A stretch of DNA of 57,923 bases from Clostridiales bacterium (GTDB taxonomy: Bacteria > Bacillota > Clostridia > Lachnospirales > Lachnospiraceae): assembly GCA_021199255.1 (NCBI GenBank), contig JAJQIK010000086.1, positions 1 through 57,923 of the forward strand. Reading direction: 5' to 3'. Shown in pieces: positions 14,819-24,372 of this stretch. The notes beneath the pieces were generated by a model. That model was not told the DNA's origin. It saw nothing but the letters and a program-made list of their open reading frames with translations, and did not search any database. The first letter of the stretch is position 1, and each line of letters opens with the position of its first letter. Position numbers and translations under genes: made by a program.

Positions 14819-17185
14819 CTATGTATCCTGCTCATGAATCAGCTCTTGGGGAAGATATTTCCGTATGATCTCCGTGTATTTAATCACATCGATGGGCTTG
14901 GACAGATAATCGTTAAATCCCGCCGCCATATACATTTCTCTGGAACCGGAAATCGCGTTGGCAGTCAGCGCAATCACCGCCGCGTCCCTGCTCATGTTTT
15001 CTTCCTGCTCCCGCATCAGCTTAATGGTTTCCAGGCCGTTCATTTCCGGCATCATGTGATCCAGCAAAATAATGTGATAGCGGTTGGTTCTGACCTTCTC
15101 CAACGCCTCCATACCGCTCTCCGCCGTATCCATCTGAATCATGGTATTTTTCACCAGTCCTTTGGCCACCGCAAGATTTACCCTGTTATCGTCTACAATC
15201 AACATTCTGGCCTCCGGCGCCGTGAAATGCTCCGTCTCCGCCACCCGGTTTTTATGCATTTTCTGGTAGGCGTTTTCAAAATCCCCCATCGGCCTGTCGT
15301 TCATGACTACCTGAGGAAGCGTCACCGTAAAGACAGAACCCTGATGATAGACGCTCTCCACCGTTATCGTACCGTCCATCTGTTCCACCAGACGCTTGGT
15401 AATGGCAAGCCCCAGCCCGGTGCCCTCCACATTGCGGTTGGCTGCCAGGTCTACCCGCTGAAAGCCCTTAAACAGCTTCCGCAGATCCTCTTCCTTAATG
15501 CCGATTCCGGTGTCTTCCACGGAAAGCTTCAGGAGCATTTTCACCTCATCAATCCACTCCCAGTCCATTCGCAGCGTTACGCTGCCCTTCTGGGTATACT
15601 TTACCGCGTTATTGACAATATTCAGCATGATCTGCCGGATACGCACCTCGTCCCCAAATAACTGATAGGGAATATCCGACGCCACGTCCGTTATAAAGCT
15701 CAAGCCCTTATCGTGAACCTTCTGGGTTACCATATTGACCACATCGTTTAACACGGAGCTTAACTCATAAGTAACCGGTACAATTTCCATCTTGCCGGAC
15801 TCTATCTTGGAGAAGTCCAGAATGTCATTGATAATGGCCAGCAGGGTCTGCCCCGCGTTGTAAATATTCTGGGCGTACTTCTGCGCCTGGGGCGAAATTT
15901 CTTCTCTCATCACCATCTCGTTCATACCGATAATGGCGTTGAGCGGCGTTCTGATCTCATGGCTCATATTGGCGAGGAACTCACTCTTGGCCTCGTTGGC
16001 GCGCACCGCCGCCAGACGGTTTTCCTCCGCCAGATGGGACTGCTCCTCCGCCAGCGCGGTCTGTTCTTCGGCCAGCGCCGTCTGCTGCTGGGCAAAGGCT
16101 GTCTGCTGTTCCAGATCCTTCAGCAGCGCTTCCTCCTCCGTCACATCGTTGATGATATTGATCACATGTCTCACATCGCCGAACTTATCATACAGCAGCG
16201 TAAACTTAATATCCAGTATCCTGCTTCCATCCAGAGTGGTCGCCTTAAAGGAGCCCTGGGTAATATTATTGTCCTTGACATATCCGATCGCCTCTTCCAG
16301 GCTGCGCTCCGTTACCAGATTGGGATAAAAATTCTTCGTTCCCATTAGCTTCCCGGACAGGCCGAAAAACTCCCTGTAACATTTATTATAATAGGTGATT
16401 TCACCCTCCTGATCTACAAATACCACAGGTGTGGTAAAATGAGACGTCATATATTCCCGCAGCCTTGCGTCGGAAATATTCAGCAGTTCGGTATATTCCG
16501 ACGTGTAGTAAAGCCCCGCCGTCACCAGACAGCCCAACAGCCCCTCCAGCGGGGAAACGGCAATCCCCTCCTTCATCCAGTAGAGTTCTATGCCGATAGT
16601 TCCCGTTCCCAGGATAAAGAACATCACCAGCCAGGAGCCCAGACATATCCTCTGGCGCCGCAGCGGGGCGTACAGGGCATACAGAAACAAAATGACAAAG
16701 GTGGCGAATGCCAGCACGCATAAAAAAGCATAATACAGATAGTTCGCCGCGCAGTCCCTTCCTCTGTAAAATACTCCCCAGGAGGTTTCCGCCAAAGCAG
16801 CGCCCTCTCCCACTTCACGGATTCCCCATGACACCAGCCCCAGCACCGGCAGAACCATGCAGGCGCCCCGATAAAAAGGGGTTTCCCCCGAAAATCCCAG
16901 TATAAACAGGAAAATAAACGCGCCGAACATGGTAGCGCCAAAAGCGCTTCCCGACACAAAGACCGAACGGTGCGCCGGAGGGCACACCATCAGAAGCGCC
17001 TGGGAACCCGCCCATATAAAGGTTGCCGCCGACACACACAGAAACGGAAAATTCTGCATACTTGCGTAATTGTTTTTCCATACTTTAATTCCCAGCCCCA
17101 GAATATAAACCGCCACGCAAAACAATAGCAGGGATCCATAAATATACATAAGCGCCACCATATCTTCCGTATCATAATCATGCAC
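14819..17185 (-). CDS. hybrid sensor histidine kinase with 7TM input, PAS and receiver domains
   Basis: 788 aa. Residues about 1-225 form seven hydrophobic segments of the HisKA_7TM type. A PAS domain follows (about 235-350, VVFVDQEGEITYYNKCYREFFG). A signalling coiled coil then contains consecutive seven-residue units (TAFAQQQ, TALAEEQ, TALAEEQ, SHLAEEN). The HisKA box is SHEIRTPLNAIIG, the HATPase has DTGIGI and GTGLGL, and a C-terminal receiver has phospho-acceptor Asp in LLDHMMPEMNG. No HPt domain is fused and no response regulator is adjacent, so the phosphorelay partner must be elsewhere. A palindrome/direct-repeat element precedes the gene. Confidence 0.92.
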   Translation of the reverse strand: MHDYDTEDMVALMYIYGSLLLFCVAVYILGLGIKVWKNNYASMQNFPFLCVSAATFIWAGSQALLMVCPPAHRSVFVSGSAFGATMFGAFIFLFILGFSGETPFYRGACMVLPVLGLVSWGIREVGEGAALAETSWGVFYRGRDCAANYLYYAFLCVLAFATFVILFLYALYAPLRRQRICLGSWLVMFFILGTGTIGIELYWMKEGIAVSPLEGLLGCLVTAGLYYTSEYTELLNISDARLREYMTSHFTTPVVFVDQEGEITYYNKCYREFFGLSGKLMGTKNFYPNLVTERSLEEAIGYVKDNNITQGSFKATTLDGSRILDIKFTLLYDKFGDVRHVINIINDVTEEEALLKDLEQQTAFAQQQTALAEEQTALAEEQSHLAEENRLAAVRANEAKSEFLANMSHEIRTPLNAIIGMNEMVMREEISPQAQKYAQNIYNAGQTLLAIINDILDFSKIESGKMEIVPVTYELSSVLNDVVNMVTQKVHDKGLSFITDVASDIPYQLFGDEVRIRQIMLNIVNNAVKYTQKGSVTLRMDWEWIDEVKMLLKLSVEDTGIGIKEEDLRKLFKGFQRVDLAANRNVEGTGLGLAITKRLVEQMDGTITVESVYHQGSVFTVTLPQVVMNDRPMGDFENAYQKMHKNRVAETEHFTAPEARMLIVDDNRVNLAVAKGLVKNTMIQMDTAESGMEALEKVRTNRYHIILLDHMMPEMNGLETIKLMREQEENMSRDAAVIALTANAISGSREMYMAAGFNDYLSKPIDVIKYTEIIRKYLPQELIHEQDT

Positions 17186-17218
17186 CGCCGGAACGGAAAA
17201 ACTGCCTCTTCCAAACGA

Positions 17219-17246
17219 TATACCATACTAATTAGTATACCATACT
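17219..17246. promoter_or_regulatory. palindrome within an 11-bp direct repeat upstream of the hybrid kinase
   Basis: TATACCATACT occurs twice (17219-17229 and 17236-17246), 17 bp apart. Between and overlapping them is a perfect 14-bp palindrome, ATACTAATTAGTAT (17225-17238). It lies 34 nt upstream of the kinase ATG and downstream of spoVAD's neighbour region, so it is a likely operator or promoter element. The regulator is unknown. Confidence 0.55.
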
Positions 17247-17280
17247 ATCGCCGCCGATTTCAACCGGTGTAGGTTGATCT

Positions 17281-18294
17281 TTACGCATAATGCTCCAGTA
17301 TCACTCCGTGGGCTATCCCCGGTATGGTCTGCCCCTCATTGTAGCTGGTTTTGCTTAAAAGCGCTCCCGTGGGAAGAAAGAGAACCCTGTGCCAGATGCC
17401 CTCCTCCAGCTTCTTGAGAATATAGGCGGACAGCATGACCGCGCTGCAGCCGCAGCCGGAGCCTCCCGCATTGGTATCCTGCTTCTTACTGTCAAAAATC
17501 TCTATCCCGCAGTCCATATGCTGTTTCCTGATGTCGATCCCCATTTCCTCCAGAAGATCGAACAAAAGCTTCTGCCCCACCGTCCCCAAATCGCCGGTTA
17601 TGATTTTATCATAATCTTTGGGGCCTCTGCCAAAGTCCTCCAGACTCTGTCTGATGGTGTCCGCCGCAGCCGGCGCCATACAGGCTCCCATATTCATGGA
17701 ATCCTTAATGCCGTAATCCACGATCCTGCCTATGGTAACGCCCTCCATCACAGCCCTTACCTGCCTGCCCGGCTGGGCGGAGAGAATAAAAGCGCCGCTG
17801 CCGGTTACCGTCCAGGTAGCCGACATCGGCCTCTGGTTCCCATAGGCTAAAGGAAACCGAAATTCCTTTTCGGCACTGGCAAAGTGACTGGAGGTAATGC
17901 ATGCCACCTTCTCCGCGAAAGCGCCCGCAACCGCCATACCGCCCATGGCCAGAGACAGGCCGCAGGTAGAGCAGGCTCCGTATAAGCCCACATGGGGCGA
18001 CTGATATCCCGCCAGCCCGAAGCTGCTGGCGATGGATTGCCCCAGCAAATCTCCCGCAAACACCATTTGCAGCTCCTGCTTCTGCAGGCCGCCCTTGCTC
18101 AAGGCAATTTCCAGCGCCTCTTTCTGCAGGCGGCTTTCCGCCTCCTCCCAGTTCTGCGCCCCGAACATATCGTCATACCCCGCCTTGTCAAAAAGCTGCC
18201 CCATGGGTCCTTCCGCTTCCTTATGCCCCACGATGGAACCGCTGCTGATCAGATATGGTTTGTTTAAGAATTGTATACTCTGCTTTCCTAACAT
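17281..18294 (-). CDS. spoVAD: stage V sporulation protein AD (SpoVAD)
   Basis: 337 aa with the thiolase-like SpoVAD fold. Conserved stretches include SSGSIVGHKEAEGP, YGACSTCGLSLAMGG, SSHFASAEKEFRFPLAYGNQR and the C-terminal NAGGSGCGCSAVMLS. SpoVAD binds dipicolinic acid during spore filling. The ATG follows AAAGGAGG at 4-nt spacing. In most Bacilli and Clostridia it is in an operon with spoVAC and spoVAE; here spoVAC is 24 kb away and spoVAE 4 kb away, all on the same strand. Confidence 0.93.
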   Translation of the reverse strand: MLGKQSIQFLNKPYLISSGSIVGHKEAEGPMGQLFDKAGYDDMFGAQNWEEAESRLQKEALEIALSKGGLQKQELQMVFAGDLLGQSIASSFGLAGYQSPHVGLYGACSTCGLSLAMGGMAVAGAFAEKVACITSSHFASAEKEFRFPLAYGNQRPMSATWTVTGSGAFILSAQPGRQVRAVMEGVTIGRIVDYGIKDSMNMGACMAPAAADTIRQSLEDFGRGPKDYDKIITGDLGTVGQKLLFDLLEEMGIDIRKQHMDCGIEIFDSKKQDTNAGGSGCGCSAVMLSAYILKKLEEGIWHRVLFLPTGALLSKTSYNEGQTIPGIAHGVILEHYA

Positions 18295-18377
18295 ACTGCC
18301 TCCTTTACGCCGTAATAGCGTTCCTTGGGAGTTAGTATGTATGTTTCTCCTGAAATTTATGCGAGCCCGCCCGTAAC

Positions 18378-19049
18378 TTATATCTGCGCCAGCATCATAC
18401 TGTAGGCGATTTCTTTACTTTCCTGACAGCAGACGGAGACGCCATATCCCTCAATATCCCGGTATTCCTTCATGTGGTAATACTTGGCGTCCACCCTGTG
18501 CCTGACGTGTATCTTCTGCTTTTCCTCATCCATGCAGACGGCAAAATCCCGCAGGGACAGGGACATTCCCCGTCCGGTTACCTTCAGGAAGCTTTCCTTC
18601 ATCGTCCAGATGCGGAACATGCGCTCTGTGATTTCTTCCTCATTCTTCCCCTGATACATCCATTCCCGTTCTTCCCCGGTAAAAAAGCGATCCGCCACCT
18701 TCAGATGTCCCTGTCTGATTCCTTCAATATCATTTCCCACCGGCTTATCCCCGATACTGCATATGGCGTAGTCTCCCGAATGGGACAGGGAAAAATGAAT
18801 CTCCGGATAATATTTAAAGGCGGGTTTGCCCCATTCCCCAAATTCGTACTCCATTTGTCGTTCTTTCAACCCATAGGGGGACAGCGCATGATCCAACAGG
18901 ATTCCCGCGCCCAGACTTCTATTCTTATCCTTTTCATGCTTTAACAGCGCCAGCTTCTGCTGTCTGTAGGGCGACAGCCGTTCTCTTTTTTCCTGAAAAA
19001 GCTTCTCATCCTGAAACTGCCTTACATCCAGATAATACGTATAAATCAT
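18378..19049 (-). CDS. 4'-phosphopantetheinyl transferase (Sfp type)
   Basis: 223 aa, typical of Sfp-type enzymes. Mg-binding residues are in VGNDIEGIR (the family GxDIE motif), and WTMKESFLKVTGRG supplies the KE-xxK motif. IHFSLSHSGDYAIC is the upstream conserved strand. It transfers phosphopantetheine from CoA to carrier-protein serines. The ATG at 19049 overlaps the stop of the SUV3-like helicase by 4 nt (ATGA), so the two are translationally coupled. No NRPS, PKS or acpP gene is nearby, so its carrier protein is unknown. Confidence 0.9.
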   Translation of the reverse strand: MIYTYYLDVRQFQDEKLFQEKRERLSPYRQQKLALLKHEKDKNRSLGAGILLDHALSPYGLKERQMEYEFGEWGKPAFKYYPEIHFSLSHSGDYAICSIGDKPVGNDIEGIRQGHLKVADRFFTGEEREWMYQGKNEEEITERMFRIWTMKESFLKVTGRGMSLSLRDFAVCMDEEKQKIHVRHRVDAKYYHMKEYRDIEGYGVSVCCQESKEIAYSMMLAQI

Positions 19050-21043
19050 CTCTTTACCAGCTTTCTTCCCCTGCCGCTTTGAAAGCAGCTCTCGCAAATG
19101 GGATAGGCATAATCCCAGGGCAGGGCTTTGCCGCAGCCCCGGCACTTTTTCTCAAACTGCCCCTTGTCATCTTTCAGCAGCTCTCCGATTTCATGCTGCG
19201 CCCACTCCCGGTTGGACGCCACCTCCTCCCGGTCTATCACCCAGTTCATTCTGCCGGAAAACTGGATATACAAATCCAACTGCTTGTAGTAAGACTCCAG
19301 TCCCTCCAGTGAAAAGTCATAGGGCAGCATCGGGCAGTCCCGCTGCCGCTCCGGGTTCTCGCAGTACCTGAGCCAAAGCTTCAGCACCTCTTTGTCCTTT
19401 ACGTCAAAGGGACAGGTGATCAGGGACAGCACGAATTTTCTGTCCTCCAGATACGGAAGCTTCCTGTGGTAATTTCTGAGATATCGGTACTTATTGATGC
19501 TCTCCGCCATGGATATCTTATCGTACATCGGCAGATTTCTGGTTTTCTCCCATGCTTCTATGATCTCGTCCAGCTCCATATCAATATCCAGAAGCACCTC
19601 CGGAAAACCGATCCGGGCCTTTTTCAGCGGATAAAAGGGCTCCTCCAGCTTTTTCCCCACATATTCCATATCCATCGCCGACTGTACATATCCGGTATCA
19701 TAGAAGCCGTATCTTCCGGCGCGTCCCGCAATCTGCCGTATTTCCTCGGCACGCAGCCTGCGCTTATCGGTGCCGTCGAATTTAACCGTATTCATAAACA
19801 CAATCCGGCGTATGGGAAGATTAATCCCCATGCCGATGGCGTCCGTGGCCACCACCACCTGATTGATTCCCTCTGTAAACAGGCGCACCTGCTCCTGCCT
19901 GGTCTGGGGCGGCAGATTCCCGTAAATAACGCTGGCTCTGATATTCTGTCCTTCCAGGGCCGCCGCAATGGCAAGCACATTCTTCTTGGAAAAGGCGATC
20001 AGCGCATCGCCCTGCCGGACGTCCGTATTGATATCATAGCGTTCCGGAATAAATTCCAGCTTCGTGTTTCGCTCGTGCCGCACGATTTCACAGGTATCCC
20101 CGCATCTTGCTATCATCTTCTCCAGCAGCCCCTCCGCGGTGCCGGAACAGCAGACGTGAATTTCCTCCGCGCGAATTCCTAGAATCGCCCTTGTCCAGAA
20201 GCTTCCCCTGTTTTCGTCCGCCATCATCTGCGCCTCATCGATCACCGCAATATCATAGACGTCCCTGATATCCAGAATTTCTATGGTAGACGCCTGTACG
20301 AAGCTGCCCGGCGTCCGAATGGCTTCCTCCCCCGTAATCATGCTGCAGGGAATCCCCGCCTCCGTCATTCGGTCGTAAACCTCCAGCGCCAGCAGACGCA
20401 GCGGCCCTAAATAAATGCCCCGATAGGCATATTTCAACCGCTCCAACGCCTGATAGGTCTTCCCGCTGTTGGTGGGGCCGATATGGAGAATAAAATGCCT
20501 TTTCATGCCCCGCGCTTCCGGGTACTGCCTCTCCGGTTCCGCGCCCATCAGCTCTTCGATACGCTGCCCCACCAGATACTGCATATACTCCTCTTTATAG
20601 ATTTCGTAGAGAGACTTCGTCCGCAGCAGCTCCGGAGTCTTCTTCATCGCAACAATGTCCTCCGCCACAGCGCCGGGAGCCATCTTCTTTAAAAAGGTAA
20701 GATCCAGCCGGACAAGCATGGTAAGGGCATGGCGGAACTTTTTCAACAGTCTGGTATCATAAACCGCCACGGTATAGCCGATGGCCACCGCACGTTTGTG
20801 CAGATCTTTCATATCGGCCAATATCTGAGACTGTTCCTGCTGCTTCTTCCGGGCGATACGGCGTTCCAACTGAGTGATCTGCCGCTCGCAGCTTTTGATC
20901 CGCTTACGCTTGTCCGTGGGCGTAAAGGTGAGAAATGCCTGCTTATAGGCTTCCCTTACCGCCTCGGAAATATCTCTGTTCTCTGAAATTCTGTTTTCTC
21001 CGATTGTTCCTTCCGTCATTGTCTTTTCCATGTTTCCCTTCAT
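19046..21043 (-). CDS. SUV3-like DExH RNA helicase
   Basis: 665 aa. Motif I is HIGPTNSGKTYQAL, motif Ia YLGPLRLLALEV, motif II is DEAQM, motif III is CCSGTAE, motif V VVATDAIGMGINLPI, and motif VI is QIAGRAGRYG. These phrases match the mitochondrial/bacterial SUV3 subfamily, which unwinds RNA with exoribonuclease partners. An N-terminal coiled coil (about 45-75) and a C-terminal zinc ribbon (CRGCGKALPWDYAYPICESC) flank the core. It starts next to the cbiC stop and overlaps the PPTase gene, so it is transcribed with the cobalamin train. A second ATG at 21031 has a better AAGGG site. Confidence 0.88.
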   Translation of the reverse strand: MKGNMEKTMTEGTIGENRISENRDISEAVREAYKQAFLTFTPTDKRKRIKSCERQITQLERRIARKKQQEQSQILADMKDLHKRAVAIGYTVAVYDTRLLKKFRHALTMLVRLDLTFLKKMAPGAVAEDIVAMKKTPELLRTKSLYEIYKEEYMQYLVGQRIEELMGAEPERQYPEARGMKRHFILHIGPTNSGKTYQALERLKYAYRGIYLGPLRLLALEVYDRMTEAGIPCSMITGEEAIRTPGSFVQASTIEILDIRDVYDIAVIDEAQMMADENRGSFWTRAILGIRAEEIHVCCSGTAEGLLEKMIARCGDTCEIVRHERNTKLEFIPERYDINTDVRQGDALIAFSKKNVLAIAAALEGQNIRASVIYGNLPPQTRQEQVRLFTEGINQVVVATDAIGMGINLPIRRIVFMNTVKFDGTDKRRLRAEEIRQIAGRAGRYGFYDTGYVQSAMDMEYVGKKLEEPFYPLKKARIGFPEVLLDIDMELDEIIEAWEKTRNLPMYDKISMAESINKYRYLRNYHRKLPYLEDRKFVLSLITCPFDVKDKEVLKLWLRYCENPERQRDCPMLPYDFSLEGLESYYKQLDLYIQFSGRMNWVIDREEVASNREWAQHEIGELLKDDKGQFEKKCRGCGKALPWDYAYPICESCFQSGRGRKLVKR

Positions 21044-21712
21044 TCAGCCTTCCATTCCATACAGAAGGGCGTTGCAGATGGCTGCCGCCACATTACTGCC
21101 GCCCTTGCGCCCTCTTGCCACGATATAGGGAACGGAGGTCTCCATAATCAGTTCCTTGGCCTCCGCCACGTGCACAAAGCCTACCGGAACCCCGATAATG
21201 AAACGGGGTTTCACCCTGCCCTCCTGAATCAGCTCGTACAGCCGAAGCAGCGCCGTAGGTGCGTTCCCTATAGCATAAATATAATTCTCTCCCATCATGG
21301 CAGACTTTTCCATGCTCACCGCCGCTCTGGTGATGTCCCGTCTTTTGGCCTCCGCGGCCACATCTGCGTCCGCCATAAAACAGTGCACCTCACCGCCGTA
21401 TACCGCCAGCCTGCCCTTATTGATTCCCGCCTTCGCCATATTCGTGTCGGTGACAATATCCGCTCCCTGCCGAATCGCCTCTCTGGCTCTCTCCACCGCA
21501 TATGCGGAAAAGCACAGGCTTTCCGCATAGGAAAAATCCGCCGTGGTATGGATTACCCGTTTAATCACCGGCGCCTGCACCGGGTCTAAGGGACTGGATA
21601 ATTCCCGTTCAATTATCTCAAAGCTTCGCCGTTCGATCTCCGCCGGGGAAATGACGGGCAAAGGGCTCGCCCCCGTTTTAGCCTCTTCGCCGCTAAATTC
21701 CAATGATTTCAT
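21044..21712 (-). CDS. cbiC: cobalt-precorrin-8 methylmutase
   Basis: 222 aa. CbiC/CobH features: PAEIERRSFEIIERE, VIHTTADFSYAESL with the catalytic His, TDTNMAKAGI and GVPVGFVHVAEAKE. It moves the C11 methyl group to C12, giving cobyrinate. GGAGA precedes the ATG; the gene overlaps the end of cobQ by 20 nt. Confidence 0.96.
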   Translation of the reverse strand: MKSLEFSGEEAKTGASPLPVISPAEIERRSFEIIERELSSPLDPVQAPVIKRVIHTTADFSYAESLCFSAYAVERAREAIRQGADIVTDTNMAKAGINKGRLAVYGGEVHCFMADADVAAEAKRRDITRAAVSMEKSAMMGENYIYAIGNAPTALLRLYELIQEGRVKPRFIIGVPVGFVHVAEAKELIMETSVPYIVARGRKGGSNVAAAICNALLYGMEG

Positions 21713-23240
21713 ATATTTTCTCCATGTCTAAATGTCCGCGCACCGCGTCCGCAAGAAGGTCGTACTGGGTTTCCTTAAACGCCTGATAGGACATCTGGTT
21801 ACAGACAGGCAGGCTTCGCTCCTCTCCGCCCTTTTCCTGCCATAGCAATTCCATCATTTTCCGCAAAAACTCCGGAGTTTCAAAAATGCCGTGCAGATAA
21901 GTACCCAATACCCTGCCCTGGATACAGCCGTCCTCTCTTCCGTCCTCCAGCCTGCTAAAAGGGCGTCCGCCCTGCCCCTCCGGCTCGCAGAAGGATTCTC
22001 CCATGTGTATTTCATAGCCGGACACCTGAATATCCCGCAAGGGCTGCCAGGCCGCAGCCTCCTGTCCAAACGCGCAGACCCGGCCTCTAATCTGGCTTCT
22101 CTGCTTTCTCTCCCGCAATACGGTGGTGACAGGCAAAAGCCCCATGCCGCGGATTTCCCCGCCGCCCTCCGCGCCGGAAGCATCGATAATCTTCTGCCCT
22201 AACATCTGGTAACCGCCGCAGATTCCCATGACTCTGCCGCCCCTTGCCATGTGCCTGCAAATCGCCCCTTCCATACCGCTTTCCCGAAGCCATTTCATAT
22301 CCTGTATGGTGTTCTTGCTGCCGGGCAATATGAGCAGATCCGCCCGCGCCGTGTTGGGAACGGCGCTTTCCAATTGCGCCGCCCTGTCCACATACTGTAA
22401 GGATACGAAGGGCAGGCAGCTTATGGGATTAAAATCGGTAAAATTCGAAAGATGGGGCAGTCTGACCACCATGATACGAAGGGCGGGATCGAAATCATCC
22501 GCTTCCTCCTGACCTCGCATCTGCTGCGCCAGACTGTCCTCCTCGTCGATTCGCACGGCAAGATAGGGGATCACTCCCAGCGTCCTGATGCCGCACCGTT
22601 CATACAGCATACGCGGCCCCGGCTCCAGAAGCTTCTCGTCTCCCCGGAATTTATTAATAATAAACCCTTTGATCCGCGCCTTTTCTTCTTCCTCTAACAA
22701 CTGCACGGTTCCAAGCAGTTGGGCGAACACGCCGCCCCTGTCGATGTCTCCCACCAAAAGAACCGGCGCGTCCACCAGCTTTGCCATTCCCATATTAACA
22801 ATATCATCTGCCTTGAGGTTGATTTCCGCCGGGCTTCCGGCGCCTTCGATCACGATGATATCCGCCTGCTCCTCCAGCTTATGATAGGCGTCCAGAATGT
22901 AGGGAATCAGCGATTTCTTATACTGGAAATAGTCCGCCGCGCTGTAGTTGCCCGCCACTTCCCCATTTACGATCACCTGAGAGCCCACGTCGCTGGTAGG
23001 CTTTAACAAAACAGGATTCATGCACACCGAGGGCTCGATGCCTGCCGCTTCCGCCTGCATAACCTGAGCCCGCCCCATTTCCAGACCTTCCTTTGTAATA
23101 TAAGAATTGAGCGCCATATTCTGGGATTTAAAGGGAGCCGCCCGAAAGCCCTCCTGCCTTAACACTCTCAGAAGCCCCGCCGTCAGAAGACTTTTGCCCA
23201 CATTCGACATGGTGCCCTGAATCATTAGATTTTTTGCCAT
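21693..23240 (-). CDS. cobQ: cobyric acid synthase
   Basis: 515 aa. The N-terminal ATP-binding part begins MIQGTMSNVGKSLL, followed by FKSQNMALNS. The C-terminal class I amidotransferase-like part has the nucleophile in GICGGYQM and the His in YLHGIFE. It amidates four side chains of adenosylcobyrinate a,c-diamide. The ATG at 23240 has AAGGA 7 nt upstream; longer frames to 23339 lack a site and overlap cbiB. Confidence 0.96.
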   Translation of the reverse strand: MAKNLMIQGTMSNVGKSLLTAGLLRVLRQEGFRAAPFKSQNMALNSYITKEGLEMGRAQVMQAEAAGIEPSVCMNPVLLKPTSDVGSQVIVNGEVAGNYSAADYFQYKKSLIPYILDAYHKLEEQADIIVIEGAGSPAEINLKADDIVNMGMAKLVDAPVLLVGDIDRGGVFAQLLGTVQLLEEEEKARIKGFIINKFRGDEKLLEPGPRMLYERCGIRTLGVIPYLAVRIDEEDSLAQQMRGQEEADDFDPALRIMVVRLPHLSNFTDFNPISCLPFVSLQYVDRAAQLESAVPNTARADLLILPGSKNTIQDMKWLRESGMEGAICRHMARGGRVMGICGGYQMLGQKIIDASGAEGGGEIRGMGLLPVTTVLRERKQRSQIRGRVCAFGQEAAAWQPLRDIQVSGYEIHMGESFCEPEGQGGRPFSRLEDGREDGCIQGRVLGTYLHGIFETPEFLRKMMELLWQEKGGEERSLPVCNQMSYQAFKETQYDLLADAVRGHLDMEKIYEIIGI

Positions 23241-23304
23241 TATTATCCTTCTCTTTCCTGTTCCCGTATGCGGAACCTGGACGGACGGCTCGCGCCATGA
23301 TTCA

Positions 23305-24330
23305 TTATGCCAAAGGACACCAAAGAAGCCCCAGGGCAAACGCCCCCATACATGCCGCCCACATCAGGAAGGAGGAGGCGTACAACAGGCAGTCTGCCCG
23401 GCGGATATCCTCGGCCTCAATGGGGCGACGCGCGTCGCCGATATAAGGCTTGGCAACTCTGACGCCGCCATACCATGCGTCTCCCGCCAGCCGCACCCCC
23501 AACGCACCGGCGCAGGCGCTTTCCGTCTGGGCGGAATTAGGGCTCGCGTGCTTATAACGGTCGCGCCGATAGACGCGCCAGGCTCCAGCGGGATCATAGG
23601 GGATATTGGCCTTCCGGGGATTCCCCGCGCGCCACCCCAGCCTGCACAGTCCCGCTCCGGCGATCATCAATAGCGCAGCCAGCCTGCTTGGGACATAATT
23701 CATAAAATCGTCCAGCTTCGCGGCGCATCTGCCGAAATCCAGATACTTATCATTGCGATAACCGATCATGGAATCCATCGTATTGACCGCCTTATACAAC
23801 AGGCCGAGCACACCGCCGCCCAAGGCAAAATAAAACATGGGCGCAATCACGCCGTCCGAGGTATTCTCCGCCACAGTCTCCACCGCCGCCCTGATAATGC
23901 CTGTTTCATCCAGTCTCGCGGTATCCCTTCCCACAATCATGGACACCGCGCTGCGAGCCTGCTCCACATCGCCCTCCCGCAGGGCGCAGTACACCTTCCT
24001 GCTCTCTGTTTTCAGGCATTTCATGGACAACATCTGATAGCAGAGAATACTTTCCGCCAGAACGCCCGCGCCCCTGTGGACATGATACAGGACGCCAAGC
24101 GCCATAGCGGTTACGCCGCCGCAGACCAGAAGGACAAGGACCGCCAGCAGGCAGCCCCCGCGCCTTTTTCTGCCGGGACTGTCTGTTTCTTTCCGCAGTA
24201 TTCCTTCCAGAAAGGCAATCAGGCGGCCAATCCAGCGGACAGGATGGGGGAGGCTGTAAGGATCTCCCAGAATCATATCCAGCAGGAATCCCGCCGCAAG
24301 ACATATACTTCTGTTTACTAACACGGTCAT
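23305..24330 (-). CDS. cbiB: adenosylcobinamide-phosphate synthase
   Basis: 341 aa, membrane protein. CbiB signatures: GDPYSLPHPVRWIG near the N-terminus, GRDTARLDETGIIRAAVETVAENTSDG in the middle, and the ASPNSAQTESACAGALGVRL segment. It attaches aminopropanol phosphate to cobyric acid. cobD, which makes that substrate in many organisms, is not in the window. Confidence 0.95.
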   Translation of the reverse strand: MTVLVNRSICLAAGFLLDMILGDPYSLPHPVRWIGRLIAFLEGILRKETDSPGRKRRGGCLLAVLVLLVCGGVTAMALGVLYHVHRGAGVLAESILCYQMLSMKCLKTESRKVYCALREGDVEQARSAVSMIVGRDTARLDETGIIRAAVETVAENTSDGVIAPMFYFALGGGVLGLLYKAVNTMDSMIGYRNDKYLDFGRCAAKLDDFMNYVPSRLAALLMIAGAGLCRLGWRAGNPRKANIPYDPAGAWRVYRRDRYKHASPNSAQTESACAGALGVRLAGDAWYGGVRVAKPYIGDARRPIEAEDIRRADCLLYASSFLMWAACMGAFALGLLWCPLA

Positions 24331-24372
24331 GCTTCCGCCCTGCCTTTCTCTGCTCCAGCGCGCTTCCGCAGC

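Noticed and set aside
16401-17081. Open frames inside the hybrid kinase and other long genes
   Set aside because: They lack ribosome binding sites and family similarity and lie wholly within strongly supported genes in other frames.
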